Assembly: GCF_046533115.1 (NCBI RefSeq)
Contig: NZ_JAJQRC010000001.1
Span: 248,001 to 312,000 of the forward strand
DNA length: 64,000 nucleotides
Source of the DNA: JAIRMO01 sp046533115
GTDB lineage: Bacteria > Spirochaetota > Spirochaetia > Treponematales > Breznakiellaceae
Direction of reading: 5' to 3'
Made by a program: the position numbers and the translations under genes. The notes beneath the pieces were generated by a model. The model made no database searches. It had not been told where the DNA came from and saw only the letters and a list, made by a program, of their open reading frames with translations. Of the stretch, positions 9,882-18,496 are shown in pieces. Numbering within the stretch: position 1 is the stretch's first letter; each line of letters opens with the position of its first letter.

Positions 9882-11761
9882 TGGATTTTACCCCCCAATC
9901 ACCCCCAATCCAGGAAAACACCGAAAAACGGATTAAAATACTCCAGTTTGTTTTTATAGGTATCTTTATCGTCTACGGTATCCGGCTTTTCGGTATGCAG
10001 ATATTACGGGGTGAATTATACCGTTCCCGGGCTCAAGACATAGCCCGGCGGACCACCGTAATTCCCGCCCAACGGGGAGAAATTTACGACCGTCGTTTTG
10101 ATCAACCCCTGGTCCTTAATGCCGATTCTTTTGCGGTAAATATCACCCCCGCGGAAGTCCCCCAGGGAAAGATACCGGCCCTTATTGAAGAACTTTCAGT
10201 AATTCTGGGAATTCCCCCGGATCAAATCGAAGGGAAGATACCTCCCCAATATTATTATCTTTTTCAGCCCCTGGAAGTCGCTTCCAACGTGGCGTATAAT
10301 AAAATCGCCGTTATCGCGGAAAATGTAGATACCCTTCCCGGCGTTTCCTGGCAATCCAAACCTATCCGGAACTACATTGAAGCGGGAAGCCTCTCCCATA
10401 TCATCGGTTATGTGGGGGATATAACCAAGGACGAACTAACCATGTTGTACAACAGCGGGTATAAACAGGGCGATGTTATCGGTAAAGCGGGTATCGAACG
10501 GCAGTATGATGAAATTTTGCGGGGCACGGACGGTCTGGAAACCCGTACCGTGGATGTTCGGGGCAGACGGATAACCGGAGGCCTGGCGAATGTCCGGGAA
10601 CCTCCGGTTATGGGGAAAAATATTGTGCTTTCCATAGATCGTTCCATCCAGCTATTGGCGGAAAAAGCCCTGGGAGAACGGATGGGTTCGGTGGTGGTCA
10701 TGCGCCCCCATACCGGTGAAATTCTCGCCATGGTTTCTTATCCCTGGTACGATCCGACGATTTTTATCCGTAATGATTCGACCGCCGAATACCAGGCCCT
10801 GATCGATGATCCCAACAAACCCTTTTTGAATCGGGCCATACAATCCAGCTATCCTCCGGCTTCAACCTTTAAAGTCATCATGACCACCGGTGTTTTACGG
10901 GAAAATGTCTTTTCACCGGATCAACTGGTGGACTGTTCCGGTGAAATACATTACGGGGACCGGCAGTGGCGTTGTCATATCCGAAAGCCCGGTCATGGAC
11001 ATCTTAATCTCCAGCAAGCCATGGCCCAATCCTGTGACATTTATTTTTGGGTGGTTGGCCGGGATTACCTTGGGATTGAACGGATCCTGGAATACGCAAA
11101 AGATTTTGGTTTTGGGGAACTTACCGATATCGACCTGCCGGGGGAAATATCCGGTTTTATCCCGACCCCCCAGTGGAAGGATCGCCGGTTTCATGAACGG
11201 TGGCTGGGGGGGGATACCATGAATATGTCCATCGGTCAGGGATATACCCTGGTTACCCCTATTCAAATGGCAAATATGATAGCCATGGTGGTTAATGACG
11301 GGGTAATTTATAAACCCCATATTCTTAAAGAGGTCCGGGACCCCTTGTCCGGGGCGGTGGAAACTACCATTGCCCCCGCCATCCTGCATAAAAGCGATGT
11401 GGAGCCGGCGGTTTTTGAAACCGTCCGCCGGAACATGCGGTCGGTTATCAGCGAAGGAACCGCCCGGTTTCCCCTTAACATACCAACCGTGGAAATTGCC
11501 GGAAAAACCGGAACCGGCGAAGTTGGTCTTCCGGATCAGTGGCATTCCTGGTTTGCCGCCTATGCGCCTTACCAGACGGATAATCCGGAAGAACAAATCG
11601 TGGTATCCGTTATAGTTGAAGCGGTTAATAAGTGGGAGTGGTGGGCGCCCTATGCGTCGGCCATCATCTTTCATGGTATTTTTTCCGGGCAGACCTATGA
11701 AGAATCGGTTTCCGCCTTGGGGCTTCAGTATCTGATGCCTATGCAAGGGCGCCGGGAATAA
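9881..11761 (+). CDS. mrdA: Penicillin-binding protein 2 (elongasome transpeptidase)
   Basis: This is the D,D-transpeptidase of cell elongation. A membrane anchor near residues 22-42 is followed by the PBP dimerisation domain (IPAQRGEIYDRRF). The transpeptidase domain has the active serine in PPASTFK (about residue 327), the second motif SCD and the third KTGTGE (about residue 541). The 626 aa length is normal. The ATG overlaps the mreD stop by one base and its stop overlaps rodA by one base, so strict coupling in the shape operon is likely. Confidence 0.95.
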   Translation: MDFTPQSPPIQENTEKRIKILQFVFIGIFIVYGIRLFGMQILRGELYRSRAQDIARRTTVIPAQRGEIYDRRFDQPLVLNADSFAVNITPAEVPQGKIPALIEELSVILGIPPDQIEGKIPPQYYYLFQPLEVASNVAYNKIAVIAENVDTLPGVSWQSKPIRNYIEAGSLSHIIGYVGDITKDELTMLYNSGYKQGDVIGKAGIERQYDEILRGTDGLETRTVDVRGRRITGGLANVREPPVMGKNIVLSIDRSIQLLAEKALGERMGSVVVMRPHTGEILAMVSYPWYDPTIFIRNDSTAEYQALIDDPNKPFLNRAIQSSYPPASTFKVIMTTGVLRENVFSPDQLVDCSGEIHYGDRQWRCHIRKPGHGHLNLQQAMAQSCDIYFWVVGRDYLGIERILEYAKDFGFGELTDIDLPGEISGFIPTPQWKDRRFHERWLGGDTMNMSIGQGYTLVTPIQMANMIAMVVNDGVIYKPHILKEVRDPLSGAVETTIAPAILHKSDVEPAVFETVRRNMRSVISEGTARFPLNIPTVEIAGKTGTGEVGLPDQWHSWFAAYAPYQTDNPEEQIVVSVIVEAVNKWEWWAPYASAIIFHGIFSGQTYEESVSALGLQYLMPMQGRRE

Positions 11762-13071
11762 TGAAATTACGGAATTTGCTGGAAATTGATTTTTCCCTTT
11801 TTTTTGCGGCCCTTATCCTGACGTTTTTTGGGATCCTTTTTATTTACTCTTCGGGAATCACTTCTACGGGGGTACTGGTTTCCAATGAGTATATACGGCA
11901 GATAGTATGGGCCATAGGCGGCACCATGATTGCCCTCTTTCTGGCGATGATAAATTACCGGCGCTTATACGATTTATCCCTCTATTTTTATTTGGGTACC
12001 CTCCTGCTACTTGTGTATACCTGTTTTTTCGGCCGCCTGGTAAACGGGGCTAGGGCATGGATAGGGATCGGCTCCTTTGGAATTCAACCGTCGGAATTCG
12101 CAAAAATCACCACGATTATTTTGCTGGCCCGGTATCTGGATTCTTCAAAAAAAAATCAAAAGCACCTGGTCCGGTTTGCCGTTTCCTGTATTATTGTTTT
12201 TATTCCCATGGGAATCGTCCTTCTGCAGCCTGATTTCGGTACGTCCCTGGTTTTTATTCCCATTCTCCTGGGCATGACCTTTGTTGCGGGCATATCCTTT
12301 CGGTATATTGTTTTTTTAAGCGCCTGTATTCTCTTTACGGGAATATTTATGGTACTACCCCTTTGGCAGAGTTACATATTGCAGGGCGCCATGCCCTTCC
12401 TCTCAATCATTCAGAATGTCCGGTTTGTGGCTATCAGTGTGGCCGCCTTGTTCCTGGTGATGGTTATCGCCTTGATCGGAGTGCGGTTGTATAAAAAACA
12501 ATATTTTTTTTGGATTATATACGGAGCGGCGATTATTACCTTTTCCCTCGGGGCATCCTTTATATCCCATAAGGTATTAAAGGATTATCAGATCATGCGG
12601 CTCATCGTGTTTCTGGACCCCAATGTAGATCCCCGGGGGGCGGGGTGGAATATTATCCAATCCATTACCGCCATAGGTTCCGGAGGGCTTTTAGGTAAAG
12701 GGTATCTCCAGGGAACGCAAAGTCATTACCGTTTTCTTCCCCAACAAAGTACGGATTTTATTTTTTCTATTTTTGCCGAAGAATGGGGACTTCTGGGGGG
12801 AATTTTAGTGTTCACCCTGTTTCTCCTTATTTGTCTCAGGCTGATAAGAATTATGAAAACCACCGCGGATGTTTTTGGTTCCTTTATTGCGGCGGGCCTA
12901 TCCGCCATGTATATTTTTCATTTTTTGGTCAATGTGGGGATGACCATGGGGATTATGCCCATCACCGGAATCCCCCTTTTATTTATGTCCTATGGCGGTT
13001 CCGCCCTCCTATCCGCCATGAGTGGTATAGGTTTATCCCTCAGCATCTATATCAGAAGGTATCAACATTAA
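11761..13071 (+). CDS. rodA: Peptidoglycan glycosyltransferase RodA (SEDS family)
   Basis: A polytopic SEDS glycosyltransferase that polymerises lipid II together with PBP2. About ten hydrophobic helices are visible. Family motifs include NGARAWIGIGSFGIQPSEFAK, LLQPDFGTSLVF and the C-terminal GIPLLFMSYGGSALLS. The 436 aa length is slightly long because of an extra hydrophobic and charged loop in the middle (about residues 210-255). It is the last gene of the mre cluster proper; the radical SAM gene starts 3 bases later. Confidence 0.95.
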   Translation: MKLRNLLEIDFSLFFAALILTFFGILFIYSSGITSTGVLVSNEYIRQIVWAIGGTMIALFLAMINYRRLYDLSLYFYLGTLLLLVYTCFFGRLVNGARAWIGIGSFGIQPSEFAKITTIILLARYLDSSKKNQKHLVRFAVSCIIVFIPMGIVLLQPDFGTSLVFIPILLGMTFVAGISFRYIVFLSACILFTGIFMVLPLWQSYILQGAMPFLSIIQNVRFVAISVAALFLVMVIALIGVRLYKKQYFFWIIYGAAIITFSLGASFISHKVLKDYQIMRLIVFLDPNVDPRGAGWNIIQSITAIGSGGLLGKGYLQGTQSHYRFLPQQSTDFIFSIFAEEWGLLGGILVFTLFLLICLRLIRIMKTTADVFGSFIAAGLSAMYIFHFLVNVGMTMGIMPITGIPLLFMSYGGSALLSAMSGIGLSLSIYIRRYQH

Positions 13072-13074
13072 TTT

Positions 13075-15462
13075 ATGGAGATCCGCTATATTGATCCCCT
13101 GGTGGAATTAGGCCCCTTATTATTGGAAGTTGAAAAGCCTGCCCGTTATATCGGCGGGGAATACGGAGCCATCATAAAACAGGAGGGGGCGTTCCGTACC
13201 CTCATTGCTTTTCCCGATCTTTACGAAATCGGCATGTCCAACCAGGCGCTGAAAATTCTCTATAACCGGCTTAACCGGCTGGAGGGGGTATCCTGTGACC
13301 GGGCCTTTGCCCCGGTACCTGACTTTGAAGCCCTGCTAAAGAAACAGGGGATCCCCCTTTACGGCCTGGATACCGGTATAGCCCTAAAGGATCTGGATAT
13401 GCTCTGTTTTACCCTGGGTTATGAATTGGGTATTACCGGTGTGTTGACCATCCTGGACCTTGCCCATATTCCCCTCCGTGCTGCGGAACGGGGGGATGGG
13501 GATCCCATCATCGTCATGGGCGGTCCCTGTGTTTCCAATCCCCGGCCCTACGAGGGATTTATCGATGCTTTTTGGATAGGAGAGGCAGAGGCCGGTTTTT
13601 TTGAATTGATCCAAACCCTGGCAGACAAAAAAAAGACGGGGGAGGGGAGGGAAGGGCTGCTTTCCTTGCTTGTTTCCCATCCCCATATATGGACCCGGGG
13701 CAAGGCCGGGGCAAGCCGGGCGGTGGACAGCGCCTTTGCCCAACGGCCCCCGGAGGCGGCGGTATTTCCCGTTCCCAGTATGAAAATAATACAACACCAC
13801 GGGGCGGTGGAGCTTATGCGGGGCTGCCCCAACGGCTGCCGTTTCTGCCATGCCGGGTACTGGTACCGGCCCATGCGTCAGAAACCGGCGGATACGATCC
13901 GGCAGGAAATCGCCGCCCTGATAGATCAGGGGGGATTCCGGGAGATAAGCCTCTCCTCCCTTTCTACCGGGGATTACCGGCACATCGACGATCTGGTCAC
14001 CTCCCTTAACGCCGCCTACGCTTCCCGGTACATCTCCTTCCAGCTTCCCTCCCTCAGGGTTTCCACCTTTTCCCTGCCCTTGTTGGAAAAGGTGTCCGAG
14101 GTTAGGAAAAGCGGCCTAACCTTTGCCGTGGAAACTCCGGCGGATGCCTGGCAGCTATCGATAAACAAGGAGGTAAGCCGGGAACAGGTGGTCGCCATCC
14201 TCCGGGAGGCGAAAAAGCAGGGCTGGCGGGGGGCGAAGTTCTACTTTATGGTGGGCCTTCCCCTGGGGAACGGGGGGGGATGCGGTACCGAGGAGGGGGA
14301 GATCGTCGATTTTATCCTGGATGTCGCGGCCCGGACCGGGATGCACTTCCATATCAATGTGGGTACCTTTATCCCCAAACCCCATACCCCCTATCAGGGG
14401 GTCCCCCAGATCAGCGAAGTAGAGGCCCGGGAAAAGCTTGATTTTATCCGATCCCGGCTCAGACCCCGGGGACACAAGGTGGGTATTCAGGACCCCTTTG
14501 TTTCCACCCTGGAGGGGATCATATCCCGGGGAGACGAAAGGGTAGGGGACTTGATCGAAGACGCCTACCGTGAAGGCTGCCGTTTGGACGCCTGGGCCGA
14601 ATACTTCCAGGGAGACCGCTGGACTTCCCTCCTGGAAAAGTATCGTCCCCTGGGGGAGGAGATCCTCGGGGCCCGTAAATCGGGAACCGCCCTTCCCTGG
14701 GATTGTATTGATTCCGGCACTAGCCGCGGTTTTCTTACCGAGGAATGGAAAAAATCAGCAGAAAAAGAAATTACTTTACCATGTATGAATAATTGTACTC
14801 ATTTTTGCGGAAATTGTCATGGCGATAACAAGATAGTCGAAAATAATATACATAGTAAAGTAATTTCTGATGGTATTTCTCAGGGGTTTACGGCCCCGCA
14901 GATTAAGAAACCGGCTCCCGATACCTACCGAATCCTCTTTTCCTTTTCCAAGACCGGAAAGGGGGTGTTTCTTTCCCATCTCGGCGTAATAGAGGTCTTT
15001 TCCATGGCCTTTATCCGCTCCGGTATCCCGGTTCTTTTTACCGGAGGCTTCAATCCCCTCCCCAAACTCGACTTTGCCTCCCCCCTGGCCATGGGGATCG
15101 CCGGGGAAGGGGAGATCGCCAGCCTGGACACCGACTATCCCTTTGAGGCGGAATGTTTTAAGGATACCCTGAACCGGGCGCTTCCCCAGGGTTTTTCCGT
15201 GATCGAGGCGGTAAATCTCCTCATCCCCGGGGGGCTCAAGAAACATTCCCTGGCCTCCTTGCTCTGGGGTTATGAATACGAAGCCCCGGATTCCCACGGG
15301 CCGGACCTGGTTAAGGCAGGGGATGAAAAATCATACCGCCTTACCCAAAAAGGCCTCTACGGCCTTCGTCGCCGGGCCGTTCTGGCCAAGCCCCCGGGGG
15401 AAGATATTTCATCATCCTATTTTACCGTATACCGCGGCCTCTATCCGGAAAAGGTCCTCTGA
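13075..15462 (+). CDS. B12-binding-type radical SAM protein fused to DUF2344
   Basis: Residues 1-230 form a cobalamin-type N-domain. The radical SAM core holds CPNGCRFC with Cys 251, 255 and 258, which would bind the 4Fe-4S cluster. A linker carries a second cysteine set, C570, C574, C578 and C581. The last 180 residues are a DUF2344 domain (VFLSHLGVIEVFSMAFIRSG, GGFNPLPKLDFASPLAMG). This matches the TIGR03960/TIGR03936 arrangement, often placed near ribosome or RNase G genes, whose substrate is not settled. At 795 aa it is full length. The linker DNA is AT-rich and holds a 21-bp inverted repeat. Confidence 0.88.
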   Translation: MEIRYIDPLVELGPLLLEVEKPARYIGGEYGAIIKQEGAFRTLIAFPDLYEIGMSNQALKILYNRLNRLEGVSCDRAFAPVPDFEALLKKQGIPLYGLDTGIALKDLDMLCFTLGYELGITGVLTILDLAHIPLRAAERGDGDPIIVMGGPCVSNPRPYEGFIDAFWIGEAEAGFFELIQTLADKKKTGEGREGLLSLLVSHPHIWTRGKAGASRAVDSAFAQRPPEAAVFPVPSMKIIQHHGAVELMRGCPNGCRFCHAGYWYRPMRQKPADTIRQEIAALIDQGGFREISLSSLSTGDYRHIDDLVTSLNAAYASRYISFQLPSLRVSTFSLPLLEKVSEVRKSGLTFAVETPADAWQLSINKEVSREQVVAILREAKKQGWRGAKFYFMVGLPLGNGGGCGTEEGEIVDFILDVAARTGMHFHINVGTFIPKPHTPYQGVPQISEVEAREKLDFIRSRLRPRGHKVGIQDPFVSTLEGIISRGDERVGDLIEDAYREGCRLDAWAEYFQGDRWTSLLEKYRPLGEEILGARKSGTALPWDCIDSGTSRGFLTEEWKKSAEKEITLPCMNNCTHFCGNCHGDNKIVENNIHSKVISDGISQGFTAPQIKKPAPDTYRILFSFSKTGKGVFLSHLGVIEVFSMAFIRSGIPVLFTGGFNPLPKLDFASPLAMGIAGEGEIASLDTDYPFEAECFKDTLNRALPQGFSVIEAVNLLIPGGLKKHSLASLLWGYEYEAPDSHGPDLVKAGDEKSYRLTQKGLYGLRRRAVLAKPPGEDISSSYFTVYRGLYPEKVL
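14766..14868. repeat. Near-perfect 21-bp inverted repeat inside the radical SAM gene
   Basis: The arm at 14766-14786 and the arm at 14848-14868 are reverse complements with one mismatch in 21. They flank 61 bases of AT-rich sequence inside an otherwise GC-rich gene. The block encodes the linker that carries the CxxxCxxxCxxC set, and the frame stays open. Confidence 0.85.
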
Positions 15463-15466
15463 TTCT

Positions 15467-15495
15467 GCTAATTCTTTATATTATAAAGAATTAGC
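15467..15495. repeat. Perfect palindrome after the radical SAM gene
   Basis: GCTAATTCTTTATA and its exact complement flank a single T, forming a 14-bp stem directly after the stop codon. The same word GCTAATTCTTTATA recurs at 36349-36362, and a variant (AAGGAATTAGC) ends at 51293. It may terminate or stabilise the mre/rod transcript, although no clean T-run follows. Confidence 0.75.
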
Positions 15496-15552
15496 GATAT
15501 GTTATAGTAGACAGAATATACATTATGAATAGTAATGAAGATTATGATTGGA

Positions 15553-15585
15553 CGGTTCCAGGTTTTAAAACCGCCCTCTTCTTTT
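15553..15585 (+). terminator. Possible terminator between convergent genes
   Basis: CGGTT pairs with AACCG around the 12-bp palindrome GGTTTTAAAACC, followed by a T/C-rich run. It lies between the converging radical SAM and lipoprotein genes. The stem is short, so this is tentative. Confidence 0.35.
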
Positions 15586-15590
15586 AGGGT

Positions 15591-16259
15591 TTAGGGTAAA
15601 CGGAAAACACCGATAAACGTAGGCTTACTGTAAATAGTTGAATAATTATCACTTACCCCGACGGCGACAACATACATGGCGACATAGGTATACATGGGCC
15701 CGCTTCCGCCGGTGGTGGGCTGGACATCGCTATTTCTGGATGCGTTTTCGGCACTGTAAAGATCCGTTTGGTTCCGGAATAAGCGATCCGGGGCCGGGTT
15801 ATATACCGCGGATGAACGTTGTATGGGATTGCCGTTGATTACGGGCGGATCTTGACCGAAATCAATGGTATAGGTTCCCGGCAAAAATTGAGTATCCAGG
15901 GTATAATACTTCCGATTGGTAAAGAGGGTTCCTACGTTGGTCGACGTGGAGGTATCGGGGTTTGTATACGGCTGTATCGTCGAATAATCACTATATAAAT
16001 AGGAATTAACAGTAGAAAGCATTCCCTCTTCTATGGTTACTTCCAGTAAATTGCCGCTTACATATATCCGGTAATAAATAGCATAATTTCTAAAATAGTC
16101 CTCTACGCGTTGGGGAGGAGGCGGAAGCCTTACCGTTGCCAGGGTGTTTAACGTAATAGTGATCTCAGACCGATCAACCTGCTCAAGATAGATATAGTCA
16201 TCCACACCGCAGCTTAAAAAAACAACGGTTATGCCTAGGATATACAGTAATTTTTTCAT
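15591..16259 (-). CDS. Hypothetical lipoprotein
   Basis: A 222-residue protein with a type II signal peptide: MKKLLYILGITVVF followed by the lipobox LSCG, giving a lipidated Cys near residue 17. The rest is rich in Tyr, Thr, Ser and Pro and looks like a beta-rich secreted domain. I do not recognise a family. Its ATG comes one base after the stop of the TPR protein gene, so the two are translated from one message downstream of the sigma-54 activator. Confidence 0.75.
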   Translation of the reverse strand: MKKLLYILGITVVFLSCGVDDYIYLEQVDRSEITITLNTLATVRLPPPPQRVEDYFRNYAIYYRIYVSGNLLEVTIEEGMLSTVNSYLYSDYSTIQPYTNPDTSTSTNVGTLFTNRKYYTLDTQFLPGTYTIDFGQDPPVINGNPIQRSSAVYNPAPDRLFRNQTDLYSAENASRNSDVQPTTGGSGPMYTYVAMYVVAVGVSDNYSTIYSKPTFIGVFRLP

Positions 16260-16260
16260 C

Positions 16261-16965
16261 TCAATCTTGTTCCTCGGATCTCAAAATATTCAGAGCTATC
16301 AGCCGGCTCTGTGCTAAATTTACCCAATCTCCCTCGCTTTGCCAACTGTTAATTACCCCTTGATAGGCTTCTATAGCGGCATCGTAGTTGTTTAAGGATT
16401 CTTCCAGCCTTCCTATGGCAAACTGAGCCCTATGGGCGGCGGGGAATTCCGAAAAGCCGGTACATTCGGTATAAAGGGCTATGGCCGTTTCTATACTCCC
16501 CTGCTCCTCCGCCGCCACCGCGGCATTATACAGCGCCACCGGGGCCAGATAGGTTTTCGGCGCTTTCCGGGCGGCATTGGTCCAGGCTTCCTGGGCTTCG
16601 GCCCAGGATTTTTTATCCCCATAGATGTTTCCTAACAGGGAATAGGCCCGGGCCCCGGCATAGGAAAAGATCCCCGACGCAAAAGTTTTCAACTCATCCT
16701 CCAAAGCCCGGACCTCCTCCTCCTTGGAAGGTTCGTTGATCTCGGAGCGAAGGGCCTCGTAGCGTTCCCTAAGACCTTCGACCTTGCCTATGGCCTTAGT
16801 TTGCAGGGTATCCCGGATGGCAATGGCGGCGATGAGCCCGCCGAAAATAACAATGATACCCAGCAGTACCGTAAATAAAATTTTACGATTATTTTGAACA
16901 AAGTCAACCAAAGTGTCATTTATTTTTTTATCCCGTTCCGCCTTTTCATTAATAGATGTTGCCAT
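16261..16965 (-). CDS. TPR protein with N-terminal membrane anchor (YfgM-like)
   Basis: A cytoplasmic N-terminal tail is followed by one membrane helix near residues 29-52 (ILFTVLLGIIVIFGGLIAA), a coiled coil and at least three TPR-like units (AYSLLGNIYGDKKSWAEAQE, AAVAAEEQGSIETAIALYTE). The layout resembles YfgM/ancillary SecYEG-type proteins, but that assignment is only by shape. The ATG at 16965 is chosen because AAGGAG lies eight bases upstream; the TTG six bases earlier is too close to it. It sits between the activator gene and the lipoprotein, with gaps of 2 and 1 bases. Confidence 0.8.
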   Translation of the reverse strand: MATSINEKAERDKKINDTLVDFVQNNRKILFTVLLGIIVIFGGLIAAIAIRDTLQTKAIGKVEGLRERYEALRSEINEPSKEEEVRALEDELKTFASGIFSYAGARAYSLLGNIYGDKKSWAEAQEAWTNAARKAPKTYLAPVALYNAAVAAEEQGSIETAIALYTECTGFSEFPAAHRAQFAIGRLEESLNNYDAAIEAYQGVINSWQSEGDWVNLAQSRLIALNILRSEEQD

Positions 16966-16967
16966 AT

Positions 16968-18482
16968 TCAATGCTCCTTAGGATTAATATCGAGTTCTTT
17001 AATCAGCCTGGATAAATAGGTCCGTTGAATATCCAGGGCTTTAGCGGTTTCTGTCTGATTCCAATGGTTTTCTTTTAATATTTTTTGAATAAAATGGGCT
17101 TTAAATAGATTGATCGCCTTTTTCAGATTACGGTTTCCTCCCTCTCCATATTCCGATGAGGAAGGTTCGTTCTTAAGAAAAAGGACATCCCGCGCTATCC
17201 GCGGAGGTTTTCCGATAACACAGGCCCGTTCAATACAATTCTCCAACTCCCGGACGTTTCCCGGCCACGAATAGGACAACATGGCTTCCATGGCCTCGTC
17301 GGAAAAACCGTCGAATTGTTTTTTAATGGTACGGATACACTTTTTAAGAAAAAAAGCCGCCAGTTCCGGAATATCCTCAGGGCGCTGCCTGAGGGGAGGA
17401 ATATACAGGGGCAGCACATTAAGACGATAATACAGATCACTGCGGAATTCCCCTTTTTTTACCAACTCGTCAATATCCTTATTGGTCGCCGCCAAGATTC
17501 TTACATTTACCCGCTGGGAAATATCGGATCCGACCTTTTCAAAGGTTTTTTCCTGAATTACCCGGAGCAGCTTTGCCTGTAACGATAGGGGTAAATCTCC
17601 AATTTCATCCAGAAATATGGTTCCCCCGTCGGCCATTTCAAACCGTCCCCGCCGGTTTCCCAGCGCATGGGTAAAGGCGCCCTTGACGTGCCCGAAGAGT
17701 TCACTCTCCAGGAGGCCCTCCGGCAACGCGGCGCAGTTTACCCGGATAAAGGGTTCCTTGCTCCGGGGGCTGCGGAGGTGTATCTGTTCGGCAAAAATCT
17801 CTTTACCCACCCCGCTTTCCCCCAAAATCAGGACCGACGAATCGGTTTTTGCTATCCGGTCAATAAGCTCAATTTTTTCCAGGGTCACCGGACTTTTCGC
17901 GATGACAGGATGGTACCCCTCTTCCGTATACAGCTCGTCCTGTAATAAACGGATCTCCTCCCGGGCCCGTTCCATACTGCGGGCATTTTGCAAGGCGATG
18001 GCCGCCTGGTTGGAAAAAATTTCAAGCCACTCCAATTCGTCCTGGATAAAATATTTATCGTTTTTTTTATTGATAAGCTCAATGACCCCGATACATTCAT
18101 CTTTAACCCGCATGGGAACCGCCATCATGGTCTTACAGGGATACCCAATTTGCTTAAAAAGTTCAATAAGGTACCGGGCATCATTTTGCACGTCGTTAAC
18201 GATAACGGATTTATTATGTTCAACCACCCATCCGGCAATACCCGCTCCGGCTTTCATGGTGTATTTTTTTACCTCCGCTCCCAAGCCCAAGGCGACCTCA
18301 AAATAAAGCTCCCCCGTCTCCCGATTAAGGAGCAGCAATGAGGATGCTTCTCCCTCACAGAGACGAGCCGCCGAATCAATAATCTGGGTCAAAAGCATAT
18401 GTACATCAGAATAATCCGAATTAATAAGATTATTGATCTCGATTAGAGTATTAAATTTTTGGACATCAATGGTTGACAGCAT
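16968..18482 (-). CDS. GAF-domain sigma-54-dependent transcriptional activator
   Basis: NifA-like order: a GAF domain (about residues 20-165), an AAA+ ATPase (about 190-415) and a Fis-type helix-turn-helix (NQTETAKALDIQRTYLSRLI). Walker A is GESGVGK and the Walker B region is GGTIFLDEIGDLP. The loop that touches sigma-54, normally GAFTGA, reads GAFTHA here. The 504 aa length is normal. It is followed by a TPR gene and a lipoprotein gene in tight order. No receiver domain is present, so the signal probably enters through GAF ligand binding. The start is ATG inside an AT-rich leader. Confidence 0.9.
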   Translation of the reverse strand: MLSTIDVQKFNTLIEINNLINSDYSDVHMLLTQIIDSAARLCEGEASSLLLLNRETGELYFEVALGLGAEVKKYTMKAGAGIAGWVVEHNKSVIVNDVQNDARYLIELFKQIGYPCKTMMAVPMRVKDECIGVIELINKKNDKYFIQDELEWLEIFSNQAAIALQNARSMERAREEIRLLQDELYTEEGYHPVIAKSPVTLEKIELIDRIAKTDSSVLILGESGVGKEIFAEQIHLRSPRSKEPFIRVNCAALPEGLLESELFGHVKGAFTHALGNRRGRFEMADGGTIFLDEIGDLPLSLQAKLLRVIQEKTFEKVGSDISQRVNVRILAATNKDIDELVKKGEFRSDLYYRLNVLPLYIPPLRQRPEDIPELAAFFLKKCIRTIKKQFDGFSDEAMEAMLSYSWPGNVRELENCIERACVIGKPPRIARDVLFLKNEPSSSEYGEGGNRNLKKAINLFKAHFIQKILKENHWNQTETAKALDIQRTYLSRLIKELDINPKEH

Positions 18483-18496
18483 ACAAATGCGGTCTT

